Positions 10,963 to 22,261 are shown, numbered from the stretch's first letter. The stretch is 53,000 bases of DNA from Bolinopsis microptera (GCF_026151205.1 NC_087079.1:3492730-3545729); one strand, 5' to 3'. The notes: generated from the letters alone by a model not told the origin. Numbers and translations: made by a program.

Positions 10963-11434
10963 ACTCCGCCACATCAGCTCAGTTGCAGAGAGAAGGGAGC
11001 CCCACAAAGCCAGCATTGCGTAACACAAGTTGAAACCAGAGGAACAAAGGACACCAAATATATTCTCGCAGCAGCAAATATTTCAGTTAAAAACAAAAAC
11101 GAACGGATCATTTTAGAAGGCATTACAACATGGTGTCTCTAAATAGCAGCCTACACCCTTAAAATAAAAACTCCGTGTTCCAACTAACGCTATCCTGCTC
11201 ACACACTGCAGATGAATGGAGGAACGCTAATGGTTCCCCTCTAACGCTCCCCGCAGCTTGAGAGTTGAGGTGGAACACTCCCTCCACCAGATCTTACCCC
11301 TCACTCTCTCCCTCGTGGTGCTCCAACAGCAGGCTAATAGAACTGATGAATTGGACCGGCTAAGGACGGGACCCACCTACACATACCAAACGGACCCCGC
11401 GTCCTTCGAAAAAGCTGTTCGACATATAAATTGA
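10963..11434 (+). CDS. 3' part of an unidentified gene, two exons
   Basis: Exon 10963-11019 (57 nt): acceptor ttattattttcag is excellent, donor TTGC|GTAACA acceptable. Exon 11257-11434: acceptor ctaacgctccccgcag is excellent, stop TGA 11432-11434. The donor leaves two bases (GC) and the next exon supplies C, so the frame is continuous. The peptide reads LRHISSVAERREPHKAS, then EVEHSLHQILPLTLSLVVLQQQ, then a charged region (RTDELDRLRTG) and ends FEKAVRHIN. It looks like a helical, partly amphipathic C-terminal domain. No family recognised. Upstream exons are missing; the exon at 7552-7624 is a phase-compatible candidate. Confidence 0.6.
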
Positions 11435-11538
11435 AACATTACAACGTTTATGGTATAATGGGGACTACTAGCTCTCTAAGGTGCGCAGTCCCCCAGGAAC
11501 GGTACAGAGAGCACTACACACACAATACAGACCAAACA

Positions 11539-11541
<3 letters not shown>

Positions 11542-11630
<89 letters not shown>

Positions 11631-11652
11631 CCTCTATCTCTATCTCTCTCCC
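11542..11652. repeat. (CT)n microsatellite
   Basis: About 95 bp of pure CT, then CCCTCCCTCTATCTC. It lies 110 bp after the stop of the preceding gene and produces spurious Ser/Leu and Arg/Glu ORFs. Confidence 0.97.
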
Positions 11653-11923
11653 AGGTGATAAGTTCTCTCTCACCATAACACTGAAAATATGACCATAATG
11701 CCGGCGGTAGTTGTAATTGGGTTCAATTGGAGTACAAAGGGGAGGGGGTGAGTTGTGTGCCATGCAACTCGAAGTAACGGTTGTAAAGACACGGCGCTCG
11801 CGGCGAGGCTTGAAAATTATCGGTTAACAATGAAATATCTGACAATAGTTTTAATTAGCTACTCGCAGCATATTGGACCTAACACAGAGATGTGGATAAT
11901 CGAGGGTGTCTTCTATTCTACAG

Positions 11924-12020
11924 ACCTGGACGGAGTGACCATATTATGTGCATACTTAGTGCATTTTCAGGATTTATTTCCGGGAGTGATTCTGTGGCAT
12001 CCTGGTTTAATTTAGTTTAA
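11924..12020 (+). CDS. candidate 3'-terminal exon
   Basis: Acceptor gtcttctattctacag ends at 11923. Two frames are open: one gives PGRSDHIMCILSAFSGF... and stops at 12018-12020, the other gives LDGVTILCAYLVHF... and stops at 12013-12015. The choice depends on the unknown upstream phase. A longer unspliced ORF of 86 codons (11755-12015) includes the second frame. No family recognised. Confidence 0.3.
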
Positions 12021-12089
12021 TAATATATTAATTAAGAATGGATATCATTAGTGTGAATAGTTTGCAAATCTAAACATGAGTAGAACGGT

Positions 12090-12180
12090 GTAACAGATGC
12101 GGTGGGTAGAAGGCAGCGTGAACTCACCTCGACTAACCTATCACTGATAAGAGATCAAAACCGAAACGAACGGCACAAAG
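12090..12180 (+). CDS. candidate exon ending at a GTAAGA donor
   Basis: A frame reading VGRRQRELTSTNLSLIRDQ and ending NERHK meets donor CACAAA|GTAAGA at 12181. The acceptor (gtgtaacag, about 12096) lacks a pyrimidine tract, so the left boundary is uncertain. It could feed the gene end at 12837-13249, 0.7 kb downstream. Confidence 0.25.
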
Positions 12181-12385
12181 TAAGAATGCGGGCAAATTCA
12201 CAGACGTGGCAGTACGTTGCAGAACGTAAAAGAGCTGCCGGACACCACACACAAACTACTGACCGGGAAGGAGGAGGTCTGAAAAGGAATGCCGGACTGG
12301 TAGAGCACCGGTACTGTCACTGAAGTGCTAAGCGATCACCTCCTGACATGAACACCCGAATATATGAATATGATATTGAGATCAT

Positions 12386-12481
12386 AGAGAGAAAGAGAGA
12401 AGTGAAGAGAGAGAGATGGAGAGAGAGAGAGATGGAGAGAGAGAGATGGAGAGAGAGATGGAGAGAGAGAGAGAGAGAGAG
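12386..12481. repeat. GA/GATGGA microsatellite
   Basis: Purine run of GAGA interspersed with GATGGA about every 16-20 bp. Confidence 0.9.
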
Positions 12482-12836
12482 CGATCTGAATAAATTCCTA
12501 AGTGATTGTCATAGCGAAGAGTTGCTCACTCCGCACATAACATAACATTATCCAGGACATATATCTTGAAGTTCCCAGCAGGGGTATACATATATCCCGC
12601 ACTTCGGTAGACACTTCCCTGGCGCCCCCAGACTAAACAAAACACCCCTAATTAGATGATGGAACATAGATCACCGCCGCGATACAGCATACTGCACGGA
12701 TACCGCTTAATCTAATTCCAGCATATATATGTTGTGTTATAATATATTATTGGAAGGCCCGGTTGACATTCAAGCAAGAATTAGAAAATTGGATGAAGGA
12801 GTGGGAAAATCGGGGAATATCATGAGTTGAAGGAGA

Positions 12837-13249
12837 TTGGTAGTTGAGGTGAGACGCGACAAAGAGCGGGTAATGTCTGTTAGGGTGTCAGGGTTGAGGT
12901 GGGGGTTACAGTGGGGTCAGAGCGAGGGTCTGGGGGATTGGATATCCCTATCTCGTGATATCCCTCGTGAGATCGTCATTAGACGGAGATATCCAAATAT
13001 GATGATCGTAATTGCTTTTCAGGGGTAAAGTGTGAGCCGAGATTGTTTCTAGAGAAAACAAAGCTGGGAGGCAGGTGCCTAAACTGCTTGCGGAGTGTTT
13101 ATGCAAACTACCTGCTCACTTTGAGGTGTTTACCAGGAGATTACGGAGAACTGGTTAGGGTTGGTAATAAAGTGAGGGTGACTAGTAACACTGCCGGTGC
13201 TGGAGACAAAACCGAAACTGAACAGTTTGTGTGGTTACGAGCCATTTAA
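12837..13249 (+). CDS. 3' part of an unidentified gene with a 56-nt intron
   Basis: The last exon 13023-13249 follows acceptor cgtaattgcttttcag and encodes 74 residues to a TAA. It starts VKCEPRLFLEKTKLGGRC, has four Cys and a hydrophobic run, and ends with a polar stretch (VTSNTAGAGDKTETEQ) and FVWLRAI. The exon before it ends at 12966 with donor CCTC|GTGAGA (GDWISLSRDIP); one leftover base plus GG restores frame. Its left boundary is unclear (12837 is only where the open frame begins). AATATAAA at 13270 may act in polyadenylation. No family recognised. Confidence 0.55.
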
Positions 13250-13344
13250 AATGGATTGTCTAACGTTTTAATATAAAGAGGCAGCGGACGTGTGAAGATA
13301 GAGTTTAGTGATCGCTAAATAGTGGCATATATTTCGGAATCAAT

Positions 13345-13491
13345 TTACAGCTTGGGCTCGACAGTGTGAGGTACAGTACATGCTTTAACTCCAGTTCGAA
13401 ACTGCGAATTGCAAACAATTTCCTCTGGAATTTTATTCTCGGTGACTTCATCCGGTGGGTATGACAGAGCAACGAATTGGAGCACAATTAG
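13345..13491 (-). CDS. 3'-terminal exon of an unidentified gene
   Basis: A 49-codon frame ends at TAA 13347-13345. It begins LIVLQFVALSYPPDEVTENK and goes on polar, with two Cys, to ...TVEPKL. The acceptor at 13492 (cacgag) is only fair. The stop lies 95 bp from the stop of the plus-strand gene at 13249, so the two genes would converge. A different frame of the same strand is open for 60 codons, which weakens the call. No family recognised. Confidence 0.4.
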   Translation of the reverse strand, partial: LIVLQFVALSYPPDEVTENKIPEEIVCNSQFRTGVKACTVPHTVEPKL

Positions 13492-14072
13492 CTCGTGAAT
13501 TTGGGAGCAAAGCAATTGAAGTCACGTTTCCAAGCAACAATCCCGGATAACCATGAATTGGGAGAAAATTAGGATCATTATGAACCCGATTTCCATTTCC
13601 CGTACTTTACACAATATGCAATGGCAGGTAATTATTGATAAATCCAGAATAATAAAGCCAGAACATAGCGCAACACACCAGAAATGACAAGGCATTGATA
13701 AACAGAGAGGGTAAATGTGTCAGCATTTAATTAAGTTATTTTAAGTACCCAATTATCGCTCAGATAATAGGTTTTACAAATTTTAAGTTAAGAGAAGACG
13801 GAGAAGAAAAGAAAGGAAACGGATACCTTTTAAGGACAACAAGCGTAAGATCAGTATCATCGAGCAAAGATCACAAATTTCCTAAGATCCTGGAAACAAA
13901 AATGTCCATGAAATTTGTGATTTACAGGACGGGCACGGAGATAGGAAATTCGATGATAATCATGTGATAACATAATAATAATTTATGCAAATTTATTCTG
14001 CATATTTTACATATATGATAGGAGATAACTTAATTTCAATAAGCGAATTAGGAATGTCCTTATTCCTCTTAC

Positions 14073-14224
14073 CGAATTCCAAACTTGAGCTTAAGTTTTG
14101 CAACTATAATCGGTATCGGCAGACTTAAGGTTCCGATTAGAATAAGGGATAGGCAACAGATCAGCCTTCTTATCAGACTCAACAGAACGGGAATTATCAT
14201 GAGTACGTGATCCGATTTAATACA
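14073..14224 (-). CDS. candidate exon with hydrophobic segments
   Basis: The frame is open from acceptor-like catttag (14225) to donor ATTCG|GTAAGA (14072). The product has a nearly continuous hydrophobic region (MIIPVLLSLIRRLICCLSLI, then LPIPIIVAKLKLKF), as in a multi-pass membrane protein. A further acceptor (ttttgtttccag, about 13925) could follow in phase and end the protein after six residues (...ILGNL). The poor acceptor and A+T-rich codons leave doubt. Confidence 0.3.
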
Positions 14225-14651
14225 CTAAATGGGTTCCTATCATAATAACATGATCTCCCGTGATTCCATATAAATTAAATCCCAACTTCGTGACTTGTAC
14301 CGGCAGTCATCCCTCCCTACTTCACGGAGGAATTAGATGTGGCACTGAAAATTACAACTCGGACTTCCCACCTTGATAGAGTTATCAGTTATATTTCTGC
14401 CGAACAACTCCTCACAGATGTCCGTGTTAAATGCTATTATCGGGCGACTGTAACCTTCTGACAAAGCAGACTAAAGCAGTTCCGAATCCGTGGATCAGAC
14501 TGTGGCAGTTACACTGAAGACAGAGACAGTGTGGATATATATTAAATCATAGGTCTATATATTGCAGTAGATCCTTCCGACCTGAGGGAGCTTGATATAC
14601 GGCGAGTTTGCAGGATCAAATTAATCAGACACACGCGACTATAAAAATACA

Positions 14652-15086
14652 CTACGGACAGAGAGAGAGACTAGATATTATATAGGCTGGATATATTCTG
14701 ATATCAGCGTCAAAAGCAGGTCTAACTTCTGGTACAGTATCAGTACTGGTACAGTACCAGTACTGGTACAGTACATGTACCAGTACATGAAGTAGCACTG
14801 GTATACCCACTATAAAGTACACCGTATATAGACTAGATATCCCCTGATAGTGAGCAGGACTAAGTTCAGGGTCAGCTTTATCACAAATACAGGTTTCACA
14901 GACCGAGACGAGCAGCAAAACCATTGACCATTGACAGTGCATGTGCCAGTGCCCATTGGCAACAGTTTTATCTGAACCTGCTACACATAACATGAAATAT
15001 AATTGAAACTGAACCGTAAGATGATATAACAAGAAAACAGGGAAACTTAAGCCATTACCGATCACAACCAGCACTACCGGTACCAC
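14652..15086 (-). CDS. ORF of 144 codons, membrane-protein-like
   Basis: One of the longest non-satellite frames in the window. It has hydrophobic segments near the start (VVLVVIGNGLSFPVFLLYH), at about 55 (SMVLLLVSVC) and about 90-110 (YTVYFIVGIPVLLHVLVHVL), with His/Cys-containing polar loops between. The third segment is encoded by a GTAC-rich palindromic repeat (14735-14790), so part of it may be satellite rather than gene. An acceptor-like tatgtgtagcag lies inside at about residue 34. No family recognised. Confidence 0.35.
   Translation of the reverse strand: MVPVVLVVIGNGLSFPVFLLYHLTVQFQLYFMLCVAGSDKTVANGHWHMHCQWSMVLLLVSVCETCICDKADPELSPAHYQGISSLYTVYFIVGIPVLLHVLVHVLYQYWYCTSTDTVPEVRPAFDADIRIYPAYIISSLSLCP
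14735..14790. repeat. GTAC-rich palindromic tandem repeat
   Basis: CAGTACTGGTACAGTACC repeats with the palindromes AGTACT, GTAC and TGTACA, so the stretch can pair with itself in many registers. Related TGGTACTGGTACTAG occurs near 15340. Confidence 0.7.
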
Positions 15087-15206
15087 TACTTTGAAGTTCG
15101 CAAACGATTTCGGCGTTTTACATTAATAAAATAAATCCCTCCTCACACGTTTCTAAGGTTTAACCGGAACTCTAATCCACCAAAACTTCACCTCAAAACA
15201 CAACCA

Positions 15207-15407
15207 CTACCAGTACCACAAAGCCAGCACAGGAACCAGAGAGAGAGCACTACAACACAACAGGGACCAGGAACACACGACACGACCTCCGGTACATAAT
15301 TGGGGGGAAGGTAAGCGCGGGCCAGACTTCATAGCTAGTACCAGTACCATGACACGGTGACCAGGGAACTGTAACACGATACGAGAGTGTACCCTGATGT
15401 GTTGCAC
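15207..15407 (-). CDS. ORF of 66 codons, doubtful
   Basis: The frame contains an acceptor (tatcgtgttacag) after which it reads FPGHRVMVLVLAMKSGP, then a Cys-rich hydrophobic end (SLLCCSALSLVPVLALWYW). It may be linked to the neighbouring minus-strand pieces. No family recognised. Confidence 0.25.
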   Translation of the reverse strand: MQHIRVHSRIVLQFPGHRVMVLVLAMKSGPRLPSPQLCTGGRVVCSWSLLCCSALSLVPVLALWYW

Positions 15408-15591
15408 TAGTTATGTATATTCCGAGCATATGTATGGTAGCCCTGGTATGAAGGGTTCGAGATAGGGTGTTAGGAGTGATGTTATGTGGCGCCCATCCTA
15501 CTCTAACAGGTCCCCCCCTCTCAGTGCTGCTGCATGTTGTCGGTGGAGTGGGCTATTGTAAAGCCACTGAAGTTTAGCCGTAAAACCATAC

Positions 15592-15660
15592 CTGGACCTG
15601 GAAGTGGGGGATCTGTCAGACGAGCGTGCTGGAGAAGTCCGAGATGTCTGGTCTGGAGGT
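15592..15660 (-). CDS. candidate internal exon, 69 nt
   Basis: Acceptor ctccctccgcccag (15661) and donor GTCCAG|GTATGG (15591) are both strong, and the length is a multiple of three. Two frames are open: a Ser/Pro/Arg-rich one (PPDQTSRTSPARSSDRSP) and a Leu-rich one. The Ser/Arg-rich reading resembles a disordered linker. Confidence 0.4.
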
Positions 15661-16413
15661 CTGGGCGGAGGGAGACGGGGGATCTAACTTTACTAATACT
15701 TGATACATGTGTGTCCTCTTTGAAATGAGTACAGAGGACGTGCTGTGTTGTTTAACATGGCGGTCACTTATCAAGCATCCTCATTCCTACTTTGACGGTT
15801 GCTACTTCAGTGAATAGGAAATCGTAGGAGATCCGAACAAAGGTAACCTATAATTAACTCGAGGAAGCTTTCTCTGTGAATCGGGGGAATCCTAGAAACT
15901 CCTTTCTACGTACCTTGTATTTAACCCCAGGAAAACCCCAGGTAGCGTGTACTAAACCCCAGGAATCCCAGATGCAGTGTTGAGTCAGGCTATATTTGGG
16001 CTACTTCTGGCCCGGGCTAATAACCCGGGTTCTCATCACGACAGATTCGACCGGTAAGTCAGGTCTAAGAGCAAGGAACTGAGAGGAAGCCGCTAAACTG
16101 CTTTGTGAGCCTATCAGAAGGAGTCTGGAGATCAGGGAAGAGGAGGAGAAGAGAAGAGAAGAGGAGGAGAAGGGTGATCTAAGTCTTTAACAGTCGGCAC
16201 AAATTATATCCAAAATTAACTACAATTATATGCAGAGACATTGCAGCAGCTCTATTTTTAAATGAAGCAGACACGTCTCAAAAATAACAGCGTGAGTCAA
16301 AGGGGTGGAATATTTCATTGTTTTGTCCGAAAGGATATCAATAGCGCATTTTATCATATGATTCGAAAATTATGACCGGGACCTCTTATAAAGCATTCAC
16401 GTGATATTCGTTC

Positions 16414-16599
16414 ATGATTTCACAACGTGCCGACGCGGTCAAAATTATACCTATTCAAAAATATTATAAGGAATTAATCAAAGCAAGCTCTTCACAAAAT
16501 ACGAAAAAAACGTTACAAAATTTGAAATCGCAGTTAGAACCGACGCGATGTGCAGAGAGCAGCGGTGTAGGCAGCATTGAAACCTACTCGACACACTAA
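16414..16599 (+). CDS. ORF of 61 codons, doubtful
   Basis: ATG-initiated, Lys/Gln/Ser-rich (MISQRADAVKIIPIQKYYKE). The opposite strand is open for 69 codons over the same bases, so protein-likeness alone is weak evidence. Confidence 0.2.
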   Translation: MISQRADAVKIIPIQKYYKELIKASSSQNTKKTLQNLKSQLEPTRCAESSGVGSIETYSTH

Positions 16600-16989
16600 C
16601 GAACCGTTCATCGGCACACAAATATAATATGCCCCCGATGTTTCTCTCGCGGAGTTTTAACATTTTAATAAGCAGTGCACGCATCATTCAAGATGCGTAA
16701 CGTTAGTTAAATAAATTGTGAACGGTTGAAAATAGATATACGAACATTGAGGTGTGTGATGGCTGAGATATTGGCTGGAATGTTCGAGGGTAACAGTTAG
16801 TGAGTCATGCAAAATGCAGAGAATCTCTCATCGACATCAGCGTCCGCTAACTAAGAATAAGGGCCCCATTCAACTATCAGCGCCACAAAACTAGCTAAGT
16901 TTTCACAATGAAACAGCTGGAAAGGTTACCAAGCTGACGAAGCTGGCACTGATCTGGTGCATATCACCAGCTCCGGTGAATGATTCAGG

Positions 16990-17220
16990 GTGACGGTACG
17001 GGTGACGGTGGCGGTGATTCATAAAGGAGGAGGAAAGTCACGGGTAACAAAAGCAGCTCGTAATGACACCACATTCACCATACACGGCTGCAAATTACAA
17101 ATTATTGGCCGGGCAATTTGTTTGTTTGTTTGTCAAATCTTTGTTTACCCTGAGCGCGGCTTAATTTTAGCGCTGTGTAACACTCCACACCAAGACTCCC
17201 CCACAATAACATTACCGTAA
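16990..17220 (+). CDS. ORF of 76 codons, doubtful
   Basis: Gly/Lys-rich start (VIHKGGGKSRVTKAARND) then a hydrophobic stretch (AICLFVCQIFVY). No flanking splice sites of quality. Not recognised. Confidence 0.2.
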   Translation: MTVRVTVAVIHKGGGKSRVTKAARNDTTFTIHGCKLQIIGRAICLFVCQIFVYPERGLILALCNTPHQDSPTITLP

Positions 17221-17438
17221 ATGTATGGTGAATACCACATACCATTATACCACATACCATACACCATTATGCGCAACATTTCTCCTCAACAGAGCCGGAG
17301 TAATGAGCAGTGCTCCCCTTCTTTACCCCCTCCTCCTCTTCTCCTCACTAGGAGGGGGAGGCAGTTTACAGAGCCCCGATAATGACACCAAGTTATACTA
17401 ATCAGGGGGCTCTGTTATGCATCACCACGTCAGGGATC

Positions 17439-17439
<1 letters not shown>

Positions 17440-17513
<74 letters not shown>

Positions 17514-17517
17514 AGAG
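17440..17517. repeat. (GA)n microsatellite
   Basis: About 70 bp of pure GA followed by AGGAGAG. Confidence 0.97.
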
Positions 17518-17559
17518 CTAGTGGTGGATTAAACCTTTTCTTTTGTGCGAGTGCATCAG

Positions 17560-17605
17560 CTCTGGATCTTATGGTCAAAGACAAGGTGGTGTTATGTGAA
17601 ATGTG
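17560..17605 (+). CDS. candidate internal exon, 46 nt
   Basis: Acceptor ttcttttgtgcgagtgcatcag and donor AATGTG|GTAGGT enclose 46 nt. The best frame enters with two bases and leaves with two and reads LDLMVKDKVVLCEM. It directly follows the GA tract. Confidence 0.3.
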
Positions 17606-19854
17606 GTAGGTTATATAGTATAATAGAGTACTCACTAGTTGCTAGCAAGCTGCTCTGTCTTCCCCAACTAATTGATAGAGGTTTGTTAAACCTAAACCTA
17701 TATAACCTATATTTATTACATAATCGGGAGAGGAGGTGGTGGTGCAAGAGACTTTTCGGAAGTATGTGATTTTGGCCGGTCTAGAATTGTCAAATATAAC
17801 GGGTATAACTATAAAGCTCCCTTCTAAAACATATTGATTCAGACACATAGTCACGGTAAAGCAGAAAACTACAAAACCACAAGATTAAATCACAATCATG
17901 AGATCAGCTAATGTTCTCATAAAAGGACTGTAAAAGCTAACAATTAACATTCGTGACGGTAGAACGATCGCCTGATCCAGGCAAAAGACATCTTTATTTG
18001 GGGTTCCCTGGAAACAAATCCGATTAAACTGGGATGAATAATGGAAGTAATAAGTAGGTTGAAGAATAAACTGACAACTACTCCGCTAGTAAGCAGCCAG
18101 TATGAGAAATTACCAAACAGTTCAAACTGCTTGCTAAGCTGTATATAAATTAAGACACTCTTTTAGAACCACTTTAGGCTCTGTTACGGGGATTTGTGGA
18201 CGGTTTAACTGATTTTACTGGTAGTACTACTACTGGAGAGGTTAAGCTGGAGTGACTGACATGTGACTAGTCAATCGCTGTCGCGTGATACATAACTTTT
18301 GAAACAATTATATACGGTGGTGTTCAATTCAGTAAAATATGATTTACCACTAAAATTTGATAAACAACTCTTTGGTAATCAATTAAGAATGACTTTGAAC
18401 AAGTTACGTACCTTTTATTAAAGCCCAAACAAAGATTCATAATAATGGACTGCTTAACCATATATGACAAGATATGCTATATATATGAAATTAGTAATTG
18501 GTAATTGGTGAGTCAACATATTCTGGTATTGGTTAGTCGAGATACGATATTATGCTAAGTCATGATATGCTACGATCAGTAAATATTTGCTGCAAGTGTA
18601 GGGATACTCAAAGGCAAGTTTAAGGTACGGGTAGGATTCCAAACGAAAAGCAAAAGGAGACATGCTACCCTCGGGGCAGTAAAAGTAATGGTATTCCGGA
18701 CAGAATATCACCACCCACTTCCAGCTACAATCAGTCACATCTAGTAGATCTATAAGTCACTTCTAGTAGAAGTATGACAAATTAGTCGGGAATTTGGATC
18801 TCGAAACATGAGAGATCTTAGGAGGGCCACTTTAGTAATACGTGTGTACTTGTAGCTTAGAACGCATCAAGCAGTTATAAGCACGAGTTTTCGGTAAAGA
18901 AATGTAAATTTAATAAAAGTATAACTAACTTACACTAAGTAAACGACAGGTCCCAAAACTTTTCAGTTTACGCAAAAGTTATGAGCAGATTCAAAAAAAT
19001 TGCCAAAGAACGAAAACCAACAGTCAAAATACTAAATCATATCGCCAAATTAAAGCCCAACGGCAAACTGCCGCTATCCACCGCCACATAACCACAAACT
19101 ACCGCCAAATAACCGCAACCTACCGCAGAAACTACCACAACCTGCACTCTACAGCTCTATTAAACTTAAAAAGAGCGCGTAACATTACCAGGGGTCAATT
19201 CCCTGGGGCTTTACACTAGTAGACAAAACGTCCGTACAATTTCAACTCCGGTGATCTGCCAACCTAACAACTCTCTATTGGCTTATGAGTAATTGTAATT
19301 CAGGGTTTGTCTAGGGAGAGGTGAAGAGAGGGTGAGGTGAGGTTAGAAGTGAGATGACATCTCCTGTAACATGGCTGGAACGGCGGGGAGAGTGTGAAGC
19401 AAGTGGGAACAGTGCGGGAACAGGGCGGCAAGAGGGCGGGAACAGGGCGGGAGTAAGGAGCAAGGAGTAAGGAGTTATGAGGGTAAGGAGCTGGACTGAG
19501 TGCCGGGAAACTGAGCTCTCAAATTAGGAGCTAACGAGCGTGGAGCGTGGAAACTAAGAGTCACTTGGGGCGGGGAGGCGGTCGACTGTGTTGTTGAGAG
19601 CAGATTGTTTGTTTGCAACTCTAATATAAACTAAACAACGGCACATATTTTACCACATGAAAAAAGGAGTGGAGGTCAGGAGGCAGGGGGAGGAGGGGGC
19701 TTACACTGTAGGTCGGTGTGTGAGGCGGGGAAAGTTCGAGAAGAAGTCTATACCTGCTCCTTAGTCGCTTAACTTAGTATTTCATCAGAGGCGCCCAGTT
19801 TCCAGGTACACAAGCTCTCTCAAGCGGTCTCAACTTGGGACATGTCCCCTTTAG
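17606..19854. other. gene-poor stretch
   Basis: Mostly A+T-rich with no framed exon. Between 18550 and 18750 both strands are open for more than 50 codons; I could not choose a strand and call neither. A short purine-rich, GC-rich patch at 19390-19580 has repeated GGGCGGGA/GGAACAG motifs. Confidence 0.4.
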
Positions 19855-19979
19855 GTCATACCTTGAAACATTCACCTAGGATAAGATTTGTGGTTAGTGA
19901 TTTTAGAACAAATTCGGTTATTGTAGGGGATTTTATCGTTGAAAGTAGGTGTGTAAATCGAGTGAAAATGTCAATGTAA
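19855..19979 (+). CDS. candidate 3'-terminal exon
   Basis: Acceptor gggacatgtcccctttag ends at 19854. A frame entering with two bases reads HTLKHSPRIRFVVSDFRTNS and continues to a TAA after 40 residues (...VKMSM). The other two frames stop within eight codons. A possible 17-nt microexon just upstream (19790-19806) is not called. Not recognised. Confidence 0.35.
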
Positions 19980-20165
19980 CCGCAGAGAAATAACTACAAC
20001 TTTAAAGTCACTTTTTTTAAAGTGGGGAAACTTTGTGAGCACTGAGCAGTCTAGGTTGCTGTGCACAGCTCAGCGCATTCTGTACAGAGCTGTCTACATG
20101 AGATATGGGTATAATACACTGGACACTAAGTACACCAACTGGGGACTAAATGCATGATCACAGAT

Positions 20166-20330
20166 AGGTCATTACATGCTCATAACAACTTGGTCATTGC
20201 TGGTCATATTCTCTCATAAACACTGCTCATTACTGGCCACACGCTGTTGAAGTGACTAATAATGACCACTGTTACTTTGTCACACGCTGTTGGAATGACC
20301 AGTAATGACCAGTAATGACCACTGATATCC
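20166..20330. repeat. degenerate short tandem repeat
   Basis: Variants of TGACCAGTAATGACCACTG and CACACGCTGTTGxAxTGAC recur five or six times just before the CA tract. Confidence 0.6.
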
Positions 20331-20351
20331 CCGATCATTGTGAAGCACTGG

Positions 20352-20687
<336 letters not shown>

Positions 20688-21240
20688 CACCCTCCCAGTG
20701 AGAGAGGATTGAATTAGGTCACAGTTACCGGGCAAGACAAATGAGACTTGTCCGCTATGTCCGCATACCAGCGAGTTAAGCAGATCGTATTAACTTTTTC
20801 TAGACTTACTTTTGAAAATACCAGTCAAATCGACTCCACAGTAATAAATGTTCCATGTAACTCTGCACTGTACAGTGGAACAGCACAACAACTAAGCACG
20901 ACCATCACTCAGTAGTGGATTGCTGAATCCCTTTAACTACATATTCCGATGGATATTTGGTTAAAATTCCATGGATATGAAAATTGCAGGGAGAGAGTTT
21001 AAAATGCTTTTCAATGGGCGATTAGAGTCATTGAATCTGACTAGCTGCATGGATGTATGTTACGTTACATGAGTCCACTGGAATGCGGAATAGCAGGAAT
21101 AACGCACTGGATAGGATGATTTTAAACTGATGTGCTCTGGGGGTCGGGCATTTTATTGATTTTATTCCTGATTACATTAATCTAGAACTAAATATAACAT
21201 AGTAATTTAACTAAATATAACATATTAATTTAAGTTAAGT

Positions 21241-21830
21241 AGTTGTTCAGCCTTGCTCTAATTCTGGTATATCTAGTTACAGAAAATTACCTAAAAAGTA
21301 ATGGTCTGCTGGAGAGCATCTCAAAAGAAAAGCCGTCCGTTTTGTAAGAAATTCTGATCTAGCCTTATTTAAGGGCTGCCGGAATTAAGCTCTAATTCAT
21401 AACATATCTTCTAACTATGTTGATTTATGGCCTATTCACAATTATTTGTGCTATATCTAGTTTCAGAAAATTACCTAAAAAGTAATGCACTGCTAAATAC
21501 AGGATATTTAAGAAAATCACCGCCCATTCTCTCAGAAATTCCTGATTCAACCTAATTTAGGAAGATCTAGCCCTAATTAATAACATATCTACTAATTCTC
21601 TAGGTTTATGATCTATTCACAATTATTTGTGCTATATCTAGTTTCAGAAAATTACCTAATAAAAAGTAATGCACTGCTAAATACAGGTTATCAAAAGAAT
21701 CACCGCCCATTCTCTCAGAAATTCCTGATCCAACCTAATTTAGGCCGATTTACCTGTAATTCACAACAACATATCTATAAATCGTGTTAGTTTGTGACCT
21801 ATTCACATTTATTTGTGTTGATGTTTAAAG
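21241..21830. repeat. tandem repeat, period about 181-183 bp, three copies
   Basis: ATATCTAGTTxCAGAAAATTACC followed by TAAAAAGTAATG recurs at about 21268, 21452 and 21633; the rest of each unit (CACCGCCCATTCTCTCAGAAATTCCTGAT...; AACATATCT...; CCTATTCACAATTATTTGTG) aligns with moderate divergence. The first copy is most diverged. No ORF is conserved between copies. Confidence 0.85.
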
Positions 21831-21934
21831 GTAAAGAGGTTAATTATCGGTGAAGCACAAAGCACACACGTCCCATACCGTTCCTGCTAAATACGATAAA
21901 CTTTAGCCGAAAAAATATATGCACATATTAGACT

Positions 21935-22112
21935 TCTACTACTAAATCAGAGGGTCTCTAGACACTTCAAGCTCTAAAACTAGAAGTCTACCAGACACTT
22001 CAACCAAAAGTCTGCTAGCCACTTCTACTGCTACAACTAGAAGTCCGCTAGACACCTAAACCAGAAGTCTGCTAGCCACTTCTACTGCTACAACTAGAAG
22101 TCTGCTAGCCAC
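21935..22112. repeat. degenerate repeat around CTAGAAGTCT
   Basis: TCTGCTAGCCACTTCTACTG, ACAACTAGAAGTC and AGACACTTCAA modules recur, with a 57-bp period between copies at 22011 and 22068. A related CACTTCTAGTAGAAG lies at 18753. Confidence 0.7.
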
Positions 22113-22261
22113 GTACTCATCAGTCAAGCAACAAACAGACATAACAGTAACGACTGGCTCGCATGAAGGGCTCCGGACAGCTAACCAAGACTGCTACCCC
22201 CACGGTACTGTTTAAACAAAAGTACTACACGTTACTAGAGTACAGAGAATAAACCCGCCAC

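Noticed and set aside
11476-11763. Arg/Glu and Ser/Leu ORFs over the CT tract
   Set aside because: They are translations of a dinucleotide repeat; the same holds for the ORFs at 17382-17635, 37634-38092 and 20204-20735.
18550-18738. Protein-like ORFs on both strands
   Set aside because: A 62-codon minus frame and a 54-codon plus frame cover the same bases and look equally good; neither has proper splice sites, so appearance alone is not evidence.
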